64,000 bases of DNA from an uncultured Verrucomicrobia subdivision 3 bacterium (GTDB lineage Bacteria > Verrucomicrobiota > Verrucomicrobiia > Limisphaerales > DASXHY01): contig CALBZA010000020.1 of NCBI GenBank assembly GCA_937890005.1, positions 1 to 64,000 of the forward strand, written 5' to 3'. The notes beneath the pieces are model-generated. The model searched no databases. It had not been told where the DNA came from and was given only the letters and a program-made list of their open reading frames with translations. Position 1 is the stretch's first letter, and every line of letters begins with the position of its first letter. Made by a program: the position numbers and the translations under genes. Shown in pieces: positions 44,316 to 54,214 of the stretch.

Positions 44316-45440
44316 TCAGTCCCCCAAATTCGTTCCCACTCTTCGCGCGCTTTCAATCCACGGATGATTCGGCGGCACGGTTTTCAACTTTCCTGCAACT
44401 TCAGCAATCGGAACCGGCTTCGCGCCATCGCCTCGGGCCGCAACCATCACTCCAAACACTTTGTCGTTTATCAACTGCACCGCCATTGTGCCCAATCGCG
44501 TGGCGAGCAATCGATCCGCCGGTGAAGGTATTCCACCGCGTTGCACGTAACCGAGAATCGTGACACGCGCTTCCAGATGCGTGAGCTCTTCCAGCTCCTT
44601 CGCCAGACGCATGGTGCTGCCGGTGTGACGGGCATTGAGAACGGCGAGTTCCGTCTTTGCCTTCTGCTTCGCCGCTTTCGATGTGGCGGTTTGTTTTCTC
44701 TTCGCCGCCGCAGCGAACTCCGCGGCTTCCACCTTTGACATCGCCCCTTCCGCCACGGCGACGATGCTGAAATTCGTTCCGTGACTGCTCCGTTTTCGAA
44801 TCGCAGCAGCGATGTGCTGAACGTCGTAAGGCAGTTCGGGAATCAAAATCACATCCGCCCCGCCGGCAATGCCTGCGCCGAGCGCAAGCCAGCCGGCGCG
44901 ATGGCCCATGATTTCGGCGATGATGATTCGATGATGACTGTGAGCCGTGCTGTGCAACCGATCGACCGCTTCCGTCGCGATGCCCAGCGCTGTGTCAAAA
45001 CCGATCGTCGCATCGGTCATCGCCACGTCGTTGTCGATCGTCTTTGGCAGCGTGACAATGTTCAGCCCTTTCTCAACAAGCCGAAGCGCATTCTTGTGCG
45101 TGCCGCCACCGCCGATGCAGACAAGCGCCTCCAGTTTGTTCTTCTCGTAATTTCTTACGATGACATCCGTGACGTCGCGCACCTCGCCTTTCCAATCCAT
45201 TTTGTGCGGCTTGTCCCGGCCGGTGCCGAGAATCGTGCCTCCAACAGTCAGAATTCCTGCGAGCGTGCGCTTGTCGAGATCCCAGCGCAAATCCTCCGCG
45301 AGCCCGCGGAATCCGTCGCGAAATCCGATCACTTCCATGCCGCACGCCATCGCCGCTTTTCCGACACCGCGAATGGCTGCGTTCAGTCCCGGACTGTCTC
45401 CGCCCGCGGTGATGATGCCGATGCGCTTTGCTCGTTTCAT
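44316..45440 (-). CDS. 6-phosphofructokinase, GGGGT variant
   Basis: A 374-residue phosphofructokinase-family protein. ITAGGDSPGLNAAIRG near residue 10, catalytic PKTIDNDVAMTDATIGFDTA near residue 135 and IAEIMGHRAGWLALGAG near residue 175 are intact. The phosphoryl-donor motif reads CIGGGGTHKN instead of GGDGT, so the aspartate that usually helps bind magnesium-ATP is Gly. A lysine- and alanine-rich insertion (AAAAKRKQTATSKAAKQKAK) near residue 245 is unusual. It sits between uppS and cdsA. It may use a different phosphoryl donor or have altered kinetics. Confidence 0.9.
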   Translation of the reverse strand: MKRAKRIGIITAGGDSPGLNAAIRGVGKAAMACGMEVIGFRDGFRGLAEDLRWDLDKRTLAGILTVGGTILGTGRDKPHKMDWKGEVRDVTDVIVRNYEKNKLEALVCIGGGGTHKNALRLVEKGLNIVTLPKTIDNDVAMTDATIGFDTALGIATEAVDRLHSTAHSHHRIIIAEIMGHRAGWLALGAGIAGGADVILIPELPYDVQHIAAAIRKRSSHGTNFSIVAVAEGAMSKVEAAEFAAAAKRKQTATSKAAKQKAKTELAVLNARHTGSTMRLAKELEELTHLEARVTILGYVQRGGIPSPADRLLATRLGTMAVQLINDKVFGVMVAARGDGAKPVPIAEVAGKLKTVPPNHPWIESARRVGTNLGD

Positions 45441-45574
45441 AAAAGCTGTGTCGGATGTTGCGTTTGGTTGGCTGTTCTACTTGGAAACAATATATAGAAG
45501 CGGCGAAACTTCGCTCGCCACCATCCCCCGATTCCGAATGAATTACAAGAATCGCAAACTCCGACGCGCGTGTA

Positions 45575-46312
45575 CTACAATCCCCCGAACCGCCGATGCC
45601 TTCGGTTGTATTCCTCAAGCGCGGCATAAAACTGCGCCTTTCGAAAATCCGGCCACAGCGTCTGAGTCACGACAAGTTCCGTGTAGGAAATCTGCCAGAG
45701 GAGAAAATTGCTGACGCGCATTTCGCCACTCGTGCGGATCAGCAGGTCGGGATCAGGCCAGTTCCGGGTGTAAAGGTGCTGGGAAAAGACCTTCTCCGTG
45801 ATTTCAGCGGGATCCAGTTCCCCCGCTCTTGCCTTGTGCGCAATGCTGCGGACAGCTTCCACGATTTCCGCCCGTCCTCCATAACTCAACGCCAGCACGA
45901 GCGTGAGTCCGTTGTTTCTGGAAAGCGTTGCAATCGACTTCTTCAACTGCTCCTGAACGTTCTCCGGCAGTCGATGAATCTGCCCGATCGCTTCAAGCCG
46001 CACGTTGTTCCTGTTCAGATCTGGCGTCTCGCTCTTGAGATAGTGAAGGAGATACTTCATCAACGCATCCACCTCATCCTTGGGACGATTCCAGTTCTCG
46101 GCTGAAAAGGCGTAGAGCGTGAGGTATTTGATTCCCAGTTCGCCCGCCGTCTTGATGATCACGCGTGCCGATTCCGCGCCCTGGCGATGTCCCTCAACGC
46201 GCGGCAAGTGACGCTGCCGCGCCCAGCGACCGTTGCCGTCCATGATGACGGCAACATGCTGCGGCAGGTTTGCCTTCGTGTCGGGACTCAGGTGAGCGGA
46301 TTGCGGACTCAT
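45575..46312 (-). CDS. uppS: Isoprenyl transferase (undecaprenyl diphosphate synthase)
   Basis: A 245-residue cis-prenyltransferase that builds undecaprenyl diphosphate for peptidoglycan and O-antigen carriers. Catalytic and substrate motifs are VAVIMDGNGRWA near residue 20, YLTLYAFSAENWNRP near residue 67, ALSYGGRAEIVEAVR near residue 150, and DLLIRTSGEMRVSNFLLWQ near residue 200. Starts MSPQSAHLS at 46312. It follows purA by 39 nt and leads the isoprenoid and envelope run. Confidence 0.95.
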   Translation of the reverse strand: MSPQSAHLSPDTKANLPQHVAVIMDGNGRWARQRHLPRVEGHRQGAESARVIIKTAGELGIKYLTLYAFSAENWNRPKDEVDALMKYLLHYLKSETPDLNRNNVRLEAIGQIHRLPENVQEQLKKSIATLSRNNGLTLVLALSYGGRAEIVEAVRSIAHKARAGELDPAEITEKVFSQHLYTRNWPDPDLLIRTSGEMRVSNFLLWQISYTELVVTQTLWPDFRKAQFYAALEEYNRRHRRFGGL

Positions 46313-46351
46313 ACACAGCAGCACCGCGAACGGCGAAATCGCCGAAACGGT

Positions 46352-47623
46352 TCAGACAAAGATCGTCTGCTCGCGACCGGGACCGACGGACGCAATGAAC
46401 AGGCGGGCGTTGCTCAATTCAGCAATCGCCTTCACGTATTCACGAGCCTTCTTCGGCAGTTGCTTGTACGTCCTGCACTTGTCGGTCGGCGTGCGCCAGC
46501 CTTCGAACTCCACATAGATCGGTTCGCATTCAGCGAGCACCTGCGCGTCGTTCGGAATGTAATCGTATTGTTTCTTTCCGTGCCGGTAGGCCACACAGAC
46601 CTTGATGCTCTCCACCGTGTCGAGACCATCCAGGTTCGTGATCGCAAGGTCGTCGATGCCGTTGACCATCGTGGCGTGACGTGTGGCGACGGAATCGAAC
46701 CAACCGCAGCGACGGGCGCGGCCGGTGGTGGCGCCAAACTCCCGGCCCATCCCGTGCAACAGATCGGAAATCTCCTGACTCTCAGTCGGCAACGGACCTT
46801 CGCCAACACGTGTGGTGTAAGCCTTCATGACGCCCACAACACGATCCATCCGATGCGGAGGCACGCCTGAACCGGTGCACGCTCCGCCAGCGGTGGTGTT
46901 CGAGGAAGTCACAAACGGATACGTTCCGTGGTCGATGTCGAGGAATGTGCCCTGTGCCCCTTCGAAAAGAATGTCCGCGCCTTCACGCATTTTGTCGTGA
47001 AGCAGAACGACGGTGTTCTGCACGAATGGCTTCAGCCGTTGTCCGGCCTTGTTGTAGTCGGCGAATACGCCTTTGAACGAAAGCGGCTTCGCGCCGAGCG
47101 ATTTCAGAACGGCGTTGTTTTCCTTGATCCGCTCGGAGAGCTTCGCTTCGAGGCGGTCGGAATCGACGAGATCATTGATGCGCAATCCAACACGCGCGGC
47201 CTTGTCGCCGTAGCACGGGCCGATGCCGCGCTTGGTGGTGCCGATCTTGTTCTTGCCTTTGATCGTCTCACGCGCACCGTCCAGTTCGCGGTGATAAGGC
47301 AGAACGACATGAGCGGTTTCGCTCAGGACAAAATTTTTCGGTGTGACTTTGACGCCGGCTTTCTCGAGTCCTTCCATTTCCGTGACGAGGCCAATGGGAT
47401 CACAGACGACACCGTTGCCGATGACGCACAATTTGTTTTTGCGGAGGATGCCGGACGGGATGAGATGAAGGACCGATTTCTTGCCCTTGACGATGACAGT
47501 GTGGCCGGCGTTGTTGCCGCCAGCGTAGCGGACGACCACATCGGCCTGTTCGGTAAGCACATCGATGATCTTGCCCTTGCCTTCATCACCCCACTGGGCG
47601 CCGACTAGAATAGTATTGGCCAT
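46352..47623 (-). CDS. purA: Adenylosuccinate synthetase
   Basis: A 423-residue GTP-dependent enzyme that commits IMP to AMP. The N-terminal ILVGAQWGDEGKGKIIDVL has the catalytic Asp and P-loop-like residues, YAGGNNAGHTVIV near residue 35 has the catalytic His, and TTGRARRCGWFDSVATRHA near residue 300 is the substrate loop. Housekeeping gene at the head of the minus-strand cluster; a hairpin upstream terminates the preceding gene. Confidence 0.96.
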   Translation of the reverse strand: MANTILVGAQWGDEGKGKIIDVLTEQADVVVRYAGGNNAGHTVIVKGKKSVLHLIPSGILRKNKLCVIGNGVVCDPIGLVTEMEGLEKAGVKVTPKNFVLSETAHVVLPYHRELDGARETIKGKNKIGTTKRGIGPCYGDKAARVGLRINDLVDSDRLEAKLSERIKENNAVLKSLGAKPLSFKGVFADYNKAGQRLKPFVQNTVVLLHDKMREGADILFEGAQGTFLDIDHGTYPFVTSSNTTAGGACTGSGVPPHRMDRVVGVMKAYTTRVGEGPLPTESQEISDLLHGMGREFGATTGRARRCGWFDSVATRHATMVNGIDDLAITNLDGLDTVESIKVCVAYRHGKKQYDYIPNDAQVLAECEPIYVEFEGWRTPTDKCRTYKQLPKKAREYVKAIAELSNARLFIASVGPGREQTIFV

Positions 47624-47664
47624 AGTTCTCTAAGGGGACAGCTGAGCCATCCGGAAACAAAAAT

Positions 47665-47685
47665 CCCCGAATTGTTCATTCGGGG
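47665..47685 (-). terminator. Terminator after the giant exported gene
   Basis: On the minus strand CCCCGAA, loop TGAACAA and TTCGGGG form a 7-bp stem followed by ATTTTTGTTT. It lies about 180 nt after the stop of the gene ending at 47863 and before purA. Confidence 0.8.
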
Positions 47686-47862
47686 CAAAGCGTTTTGTCT
47701 TTGCGGGCAAACAGTAGAAAGCAGCGGAAACAGTGTCAATCATGCGTTTGACTCGTGCGAAAACTCCACGCAAGCGCCTCGATGCTGCTTCGACATAAAT
47801 CGAGCACCATGGCTGAGCCGTGTCAGAGATTGTGAAAGCGCGAACCGACGCTCCGTCGCTCG

Positions 47863-50800
47863 TTACGGCTCGATCACCCGCGCGCGGAAGAATTGCTGGT
47901 TTTCCACCGGACCGTGAATGATACGCGTCGCCGGTATGAGACCGAAGATTGGCTGATTTCCGGGCACATTCCACGCCGACCAGTTCAACAGGTCGGAACT
48001 GGATTCAATGATCACGCCCAGGTTTGGAACCTGCAGATAACTGACGCTGACGGCTCCCAATCCGGTGGAAATCGCGACCGACCACGCATCGCCAGAGCCG
48101 AGCGGATCGCCGCCCGTGAGAAATTCGAGCTGATTGATCGCGCCATCGCCATCGGGATCTGAGTTCGGAGCCGCAGACGGATTGTTCGTCGATCCGAAGT
48201 TCGCGATCTGCCACTGCTCGAAGGTCAATCGATTCGTCAGTTCCGTTGAAATCCACGCCGCAACCAGATCAATCGCTTTCTGATCCAGCTGATGCGTTGC
48301 CAGAGGCGGCATCCGCTGGAAGCCGTCGCCTGCAATACGTTTTAAAAGCAGCGAGTGTTCGACATCTCCGGGAACAACCAGTCTGTTCTGCGGATCGCCG
48401 CCGTTGTTGCCCGGCACGGCATCGAGCAGACCGGTTTCCTTAAGCGTCAGGTAGGCGCGGGCGTCCCATGTCGGACCGGTGCCACCGGCCTGATGGCATT
48501 GAACGCAATTCACGGAGAGATACGAACGGACGCGATATTCCAGGCTGTGGTTGGAATCGTCAGCCGCAGCAAAGGCTGGAAGCGTATGAATGTCGGGAAC
48601 CGGCGCCGCGAAATAACCGGCGGCTTCCAACAATGCGATCTGATTGGAAACCATGCCGTTCATCGACGCGGTCTGGTTCAACTCGCGCGTGTTGAAACTG
48701 AGCGCATGACCGGCAAACGGCGTGTGACATTGCAAGCACGCTGATCGCGATGGAATCTCCCACATCTGTTGAATCGCGTTCGTGCCATCCTGAACCGTGA
48801 GCGTGAAGTTCGTTCCTGCGTCACCGACGAGAAACGCCTCGGTGCCTGCTTCGTTCCACATGTAGCTGACGCCGTAAGTGCCCGAATCGTTCCTCACCAG
48901 AACACGTGTTTCCAGACGCCGCTTCGTCTCAGGATTTCCGCGTTCCAGCTCGAGATCGAAATGCTTGATCCATTTCATGCCCGAAGGAAACGACCAGTTT
49001 TCCTCCCGCGCAAAAGCGATCCTGTTGGTCAGGTCGGGAATCGAGAACCAGCGCTGCTTCACCGCGTGATCCGACCAGAATGCAACGATCGGTTCGTAGC
49101 TGACGATTCCCGGATTGGGCGTGAGCGTATCGAGATCGGCGAAGATGCCGGCGTCGCTCAGCCTGGACGGATACGTTGAAACGACTGCGTCGGTTCGCAC
49201 GATGCGGCGCAGACGGTTCTGGAAATAGTTCGCAAGGAGAAGATCGCCGTTGCTCGGGTCGATGCCGAACGCTGCGATGCCGGATTCGCCGGCGATTCTT
49301 TCGACTGCCACAGTCGAATTGGTTCGCCACAAGGCCCAGATGTGCCCGGAGACAAAGTCGGCAAACACATAAGCGCCGTGGAGTTCTGGAATGCGCGAGC
49401 CGCGATAGACGTATCCGCCGGTGACGGAATTGCCCTTGAACTGGGGATTACCACCAGCGACACCCGTATGCACGTATTCGTAAATCGGATGGATGCTCGT
49501 AAAATCCGGCGGCGGCAGGTTCGTTGTGACGGTGATCTGATTGGGATACAAGACCGCCGTCGAATGCTGAATCCCTTCGTAGAAAGCCCACCCGTAGTTT
49601 CCGCCCGCGGTCACGATGTTGATTTCCTCGTAACGATCCTGCCCAACGTCCGGCACCCAGAGTTCGCCATTAGCATCGAATGAAAACCGCCACGGATGCC
49701 GGAAGCCGATGGCGTAGAATTCTCCGCGAAGTGCATTTGTATTCACAGACCGTCCGGCAACATTCGTCACTCCGAGAAACGGATTGTCTGCCGGAATGCT
49801 GTAGAACGCCTTTCCATTGTTGTCCGTTGGAATTCCATAGTGCGGCGTCGGTTCGAGGTTGCCGGGCCGCTTGTCCACATCGATGCGCAACAACCCGGAA
49901 TAAAAATCACGATCGATGCGCTGCGCGTTCTGCATCCGATTGTACTGCTCGCCTTCATCACCCATTCCAACGTAGAGGTATCCGTCCGGACCAAAATGCA
50001 GATCGCCACCATTGTGATTGAATTGCTGGTCCCAGACACTGAAAAGAACCTGTTGCGTGTTGGTATCAACCGTCAGCGTGCCGGGATCCGCAGTGAACCG
50101 CGCGAGGCGATTTGAAAACTGCGATCCACCCGCCGGCGTGACGTAATAAACGTAGAAATGGCCGTTGGTGATAAACCCGGGATGAAATTCCATTCCGATC
50201 AATCCCATCTCTCCCTCCACCGTGTTGTCGAACCGCACCTGATTCGCGATGTTCAACATCACCTTTCGAACGGGATTCTGTGAAGTGACATCTGGAATAT
50301 AGGAAATGATTCCGCGCCGTTCACAAACGAACAGATGATTGGGCATCCCAATGGGCGTGCGAATCGCCACTGCGTCTTCAAACGGCAGTCCCGGGAATGC
50401 ATCGACAATCTGGAATCCAACCGGCGGCGGCGTGTCCGGAATGGTCATGGTGGTGTTGGGCAGCCGAAGCGATGGATCGATGGTCAATGTCACCGTGGCG
50501 ACATTCGAAGTTTTGCCGATTGAATTCTGGACGGTGTAGGTGAATGCATCCGAGTTTCCCGGCGATCCGTCATGCGTGTACAACACCTTGCCATCAGATT
50601 TCACCGTCGCGCTTCCAAACGCGCGGGGAGAAACGATCTGCACCGTCGATGCCTGGAGACCTGTTCCCAAATCATTGTTCAACACGGGAATCAAGGCCAT
50701 CGCTCCCGGATTCAACGTCATCGAATCTGGAACTGCAGTCGGCGGCGGGATGTTGAAATTGTCGGGACCGTTGATTCGATTGAAATTGATCTCGGCCGGA

Positions 50801-52203
50801 GTGAGCACACGGTTGTAAATCCGGACTTCATCGAAATCGGCATTCGCTGTCGCATCCGCGGCGTATTGAGACCGCCCCAGCCACAACACCGAATCATCCA
50901 CGTCCTGAGCAGTCGTTGAACCGGTGTCCACGCCGCCAATGAACACGCCGTCGCGATACCATTCCAGCCGACCTCCTCCATCCGCGCCATTCGTCGCTCC
51001 CCACGTGACGACATAATGATATGGCTGGCCGGGAGTTGTCGTCAGACCGGTATCAACGGTGAACTGTGCCGGTGAATCGAATTCAAGCCGCTGCTGATTC
51101 AGCGATGTCCCGCGTGCGAGCGACAGAAAGAACGTTCCCGCCGTGGCATCGTTTCCCGCACCGAAATCAAACAACCTCGACCAGTTCTGTGCGGACTGTG
51201 GCGTGGCCCAAATTTCGATGGTCACATTGCTGATTCCATCGAGCAGTCCAGCCGGCATTTCGATGTAGTCCGCCGCGGCCCGCGATCCACCAGTCAATTG
51301 GACCTGGCTATTTGCGAGCACATGATCCGCTTCCTCCTGAACAATGATGCTGCCATTCCGACCTCCGACAGAATCCAGAAGCACGAGACCCTCGCTTTCT
51401 GAAAAGCTCCAGCGATTCACCAATCCCTCCACATTATCCGGCCCGGTGTTATCCGGTCCCTTCAACACATTCGCGAGAATCGCAACTTCATCGAGTGGCC
51501 TGTCGTAAATCCGAACCGCATAAAACGTGGCGTTGGCAATTTCATCGGCCGTGGCCGCGGAACGTCCCAAAGTGATGATCGTCTGCGGTAGATTCGCGAG
51601 CGTCGAAATGTTTGTCCCTCCGGTATCGACTGCCGCCACCAGTGCACCGTTCCGATACCAGGACGCCCGACCTCCACCGTCTGTGCCACCAGTCGCGGAC
51701 CACACGATCGTGTAGAGATACATTCGATCAAGCGCCGTCGGGAGAGCTGAATCCACGGGATCAAACGGACGCACGCCGAAGCGCTGCTGATTGCCATCCG
51801 TGCCGACTGAAAACGACAGGCGCAGATTGTTCACGGTGGGATTGTCTCCCGGTGAGATGTCCAGCACACGTCCCCAGTTCGGAAACGAATGCGGCGCAGC
51901 CCAGATCTCGATGGTGACATTGGTCAGACCATCGAACACGTCGGCCGGCAGGCGAATGTAATCAGCCAAATTGCGATTTCCCCCGTCGAGTCTCACCCCA
52001 CCGTCGATCCTTTGATGCGAAATGAATCCGCCCTGCAAGACGATTTCTGCGTCAGCGTTTCCAACAGAATCCTCAAGCACCGTCCCGGAGGTTTCATTGA
52101 AATGCCATTCGTGAATCAATGCGGAATGGGCCGGTGACAAACCGCAAAGAAACAGATGCGCAGCCAATACGACTGGAGAATTCCGAACGATTGAAAGATG
52201 CAT
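47863..52203 (-). CDS. Giant exported LamG / sorbosone dehydrogenase / CxxCH protein
   Basis: A 1446-residue exported protein. A signal peptide (SIVRNSPVVLAAHLFLCG) is followed by two LamG-like concanavalin domains (about 25-230 and 245-480), a cadherin/Big-like module with PVLNNDLGTGLQ near 515, and a PQQ-type glucose/sorbosone dehydrogenase-like propeller (about 600-970; GMEFHPGFITNGHFYVYYVT, NHNGGDLHFGPDGYLYVGMG). Next come a region with two CxxCH haem sites (CLQCH near 1160, CVQCH near 1240) and a calcium-binding-type repeat (DPDGDGAINQLEF) near the C-terminus. It may bind a surface glycan and oxidise a sugar, passing electrons to the haems. Single gene with its own terminator. Confidence 0.85.
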   Translation of the reverse strand: MHLSIVRNSPVVLAAHLFLCGLSPAHSALIHEWHFNETSGTVLEDSVGNADAEIVLQGGFISHQRIDGGVRLDGGNRNLADYIRLPADVFDGLTNVTIEIWAAPHSFPNWGRVLDISPGDNPTVNNLRLSFSVGTDGNQQRFGVRPFDPVDSALPTALDRMYLYTIVWSATGGTDGGGRASWYRNGALVAAVDTGGTNISTLANLPQTIITLGRSAATADEIANATFYAVRIYDRPLDEVAILANVLKGPDNTGPDNVEGLVNRWSFSESEGLVLLDSVGGRNGSIIVQEEADHVLANSQVQLTGGSRAAADYIEMPAGLLDGISNVTIEIWATPQSAQNWSRLFDFGAGNDATAGTFFLSLARGTSLNQQRLEFDSPAQFTVDTGLTTTPGQPYHYVVTWGATNGADGGGRLEWYRDGVFIGGVDTGSTTAQDVDDSVLWLGRSQYAADATANADFDEVRIYNRVLTPAEINFNRINGPDNFNIPPPTAVPDSMTLNPGAMALIPVLNNDLGTGLQASTVQIVSPRAFGSATVKSDGKVLYTHDGSPGNSDAFTYTVQNSIGKTSNVATVTLTIDPSLRLPNTTMTIPDTPPPVGFQIVDAFPGLPFEDAVAIRTPIGMPNHLFVCERRGIISYIPDVTSQNPVRKVMLNIANQVRFDNTVEGEMGLIGMEFHPGFITNGHFYVYYVTPAGGSQFSNRLARFTADPGTLTVDTNTQQVLFSVWDQQFNHNGGDLHFGPDGYLYVGMGDEGEQYNRMQNAQRIDRDFYSGLLRIDVDKRPGNLEPTPHYGIPTDNNGKAFYSIPADNPFLGVTNVAGRSVNTNALRGEFYAIGFRHPWRFSFDANGELWVPDVGQDRYEEINIVTAGGNYGWAFYEGIQHSTAVLYPNQITVTTNLPPPDFTSIHPIYEYVHTGVAGGNPQFKGNSVTGGYVYRGSRIPELHGAYVFADFVSGHIWALWRTNSTVAVERIAGESGIAAFGIDPSNGDLLLANYFQNRLRRIVRTDAVVSTYPSRLSDAGIFADLDTLTPNPGIVSYEPIVAFWSDHAVKQRWFSIPDLTNRIAFAREENWSFPSGMKWIKHFDLELERGNPETKRRLETRVLVRNDSGTYGVSYMWNEAGTEAFLVGDAGTNFTLTVQDGTNAIQQMWEIPSRSACLQCHTPFAGHALSFNTRELNQTASMNGMVSNQIALLEAAGYFAAPVPDIHTLPAFAAADDSNHSLEYRVRSYLSVNCVQCHQAGGTGPTWDARAYLTLKETGLLDAVPGNNGGDPQNRLVVPGDVEHSLLLKRIAGDGFQRMPPLATHQLDQKAIDLVAAWISTELTNRLTFEQWQIANFGSTNNPSAAPNSDPDGDGAINQLEFLTGGDPLGSGDAWSVAISTGLGAVSVSYLQVPNLGVIIESSSDLLNWSAWNVPGNQPIFGLIPATRIIHGPVENQQFFRARVIEP

Positions 52204-52394
52204 GACAGAATAAAGGTTTGGCAAAACGACAAGCCGTTCGGAGTGGTGCCTGCCGTTCTACCGCGATCCCGTGAGTCGCGCAAACTCCTTATTGGGAAAA
52301 ATCAAAAGCCCCCCACCTCCAGCGGGCGAATCGGATCGTTTCTTTCGATGACGTTGAGCAGACCGCTTCACGAACAGTCGTGCAACGCCTCGAT

Positions 52395-53138
52395 TCAGTT
52401 CTGGTTTCCACTGCGGTGCTGTTGCAACAACCGGTCGAGTGAATAGTCTGCCTCGATTGAGAACAGGCGGTCAGAGATTTCATTCAACGCGCGACGCGTC
52501 GTCTCGAAGCGGTCCGAAAGCGTCGCATAAATGCTGGCCAGATCGTAGCGTTGAGCGAGTCGATGATCGCTCGCAGCGCGATAGTGGGCGCGGCCGAGCC
52601 CTTCGTAGTATTTCACATCGGGAAATCCGCGCGCTTCGGCACGGAACCGGATGCGTTCCGGAAAGACGCCGGACAGGAACAGCGAGTAGTTTCCGATGTG
52701 CGCACGCAGATAAAACGCCGTCCGGTCATCCGCCGTCTGCAACGCGCTCAACATCTCGAAGAAATAATCGAGCGGATTGGTCTGGCCCGGCAGAACACAT
52801 CGCGCCCGTTCCGCACGCGCAAATTCCGTCAACAACTCCGCCACGTAATCGGCAACATTCCGGTTGTCGATCCCGGATCGGCGAAACACATGCCGGACCA
52901 GAATGTAGAAGTAAAAACGGCTGGTGACCTTCAGGCATCCTCCGCGTTCGAGCAGAGCATGGAACAAATGATCGTCATCCAGGATGGAGTCTCGCGTCTC
53001 TTCGTCGGCGAGAAGATTGATGAGGCATTCCGTGTTTCCGGGTTTTTTGTCCAGAACCGAGAGGATGAATTCGATATCCTCTGCAGCGAACTGGACCCGA
53101 CAGTTCGGTTGAATCATTTTCATCGTCGAGAACGTCAT
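52395..53138 (-). CDS. Hypothetical protein, unrecognised
   Basis: A 247-residue soluble, mostly helical and acidic protein with no signal peptide or membrane helix. It starts MTFSTMKMIQPNCRVQF (ATG 53138; 53123 possible) and contains segments such as EFILSVLDKKPGNTECLINLLADEETRDSIL and YLRAHIGNYSLFLSGVFPERI. The heptad-poor, repetitive helices suggest a scaffold or regulatory protein. It lies between the giant exported gene and a LuxR-type regulator. A 274-nt gene-less stretch upstream shows no repeats. I recognise no family. Confidence 0.75.
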   Translation of the reverse strand: MTFSTMKMIQPNCRVQFAAEDIEFILSVLDKKPGNTECLINLLADEETRDSILDDDHLFHALLERGGCLKVTSRFYFYILVRHVFRRSGIDNRNVADYVAELLTEFARAERARCVLPGQTNPLDYFFEMLSALQTADDRTAFYLRAHIGNYSLFLSGVFPERIRFRAEARGFPDVKYYEGLGRAHYRAASDHRLAQRYDLASIYATLSDRFETTRRALNEISDRLFSIEADYSLDRLLQQHRSGNQN

Positions 53139-53412
53139 TGACGACTGCTGATTCCCCCGGGCGATTTCTGCCCGGTCGGTCAACGTCTCACCTTAAAAGC
53201 ATAATGGATTCCATTCAAATGCGTTGAATTGCCCAGACGCAATAATGCGTGGCGGAACAAGGTTTTGAGAAGCGAGCGGCCTCGTTGCGCCGCCTTGACG
53301 AACAAAGCTGAACAGGTGCTGTGAAGAATTCTGTGCAGTGTGCAAAAACTTCCAGCGGGCCTGCGCTACCGGCCCTTCAAATTTCAGAAACACTCGAACT
53401 TCGAACACCGGA

Positions 53413-54096
53413 TCAGGCGTAGGCGTAAGCTTTGTTCAACGACCAGCGGATTGCTGATTGGAGAAGTTCGGATCCATCCTTGAGATCGAGCTTCTCCTTG
53501 ATGCGGGCGCGATAGGTTTCCACCGTGCTCACATCGATGTGAAGCGACTCGGCCACCTGATGCGTGCTGCGTCCGAGCCCGATCATTTCGAAAACCTGCA
53601 ATTCCCGTTCGGAAAGTATTTCGGCCACCGATGTGGCGCCGGATGAAGGTGAAGCAATGCGTGACGCGATCTGCGCCGCCGCTTTTTCGCTCCAGTAAAT
53701 TTCGCCATCCAGAACCTTGCGGACCGCCTCCATGATTTTACGCGGCGGCTCCTGCTTTGAAACGTAACCGCGTGCACCGGCACGAACGGCGCGCTCGGCA
53801 GTGATGCTTTCGTCCTGCATCGAGAGAACCAGGCTGAGGACCTTGGGGTGGCGATTACGCAAGTCACGGATCAGATCCAGACCGTCGGAGGTGCGCAATC
53901 GCAGGTCCACAATCGCCAGGTCCGGCTTCGCGTCGGCGATGCCTTTCAATGCAGCGTCCCGATCATCCGCCTCCCCGCAAACCTCCATTCCGTGTTCATG
54001 CCGAAACGCATCGCGTAACGCATGACGAACCAGAGGGTGATCATCGACCAGGAAAACACGAATACTTCTAGCAGAAGCGCCAGTTGTTTTTTTCAT
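53413..54096 (-). CDS. NarL/FixJ-type response regulator
   Basis: A 227-residue two-domain regulator. Receiver domain (about 12-130): acidic pocket FLVDDHP near residue 15, phospho-acceptor Asp in DLAIVDLRLRT near 62, SMQDES near 90 and the conserved Lys in GYVSKQEPP near 110. LuxR helix-turn-helix (about 160-220): LSERELQVFEMIGLGRSTHQVAESLHIDVSTVETYRARI. ATG 54096 is preceded by AGGAG at 4-nt spacing. The frame extends much further upstream but without domain logic. Its kinase is not adjacent. Confidence 0.93.
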   Translation of the reverse strand: MKKTTGASARSIRVFLVDDHPLVRHALRDAFRHEHGMEVCGEADDRDAALKGIADAKPDLAIVDLRLRTSDGLDLIRDLRNRHPKVLSLVLSMQDESITAERAVRAGARGYVSKQEPPRKIMEAVRKVLDGEIYWSEKAAAQIASRIASPSSGATSVAEILSERELQVFEMIGLGRSTHQVAESLHIDVSTVETYRARIKEKLDLKDGSELLQSAIRWSLNKAYAYA

Positions 54097-54214
54097 AGCT
54101 CCTAGGTGTTGGGATTGGGGTCGATTAGAGTAGCTTGGCGGCGGAAAAGCAAGGCTTTCCTCCATCCGGAATTTCGCCCAGGGAGAAACCCGCAGGACCG
54201 CGTTGCTTCGAGCC

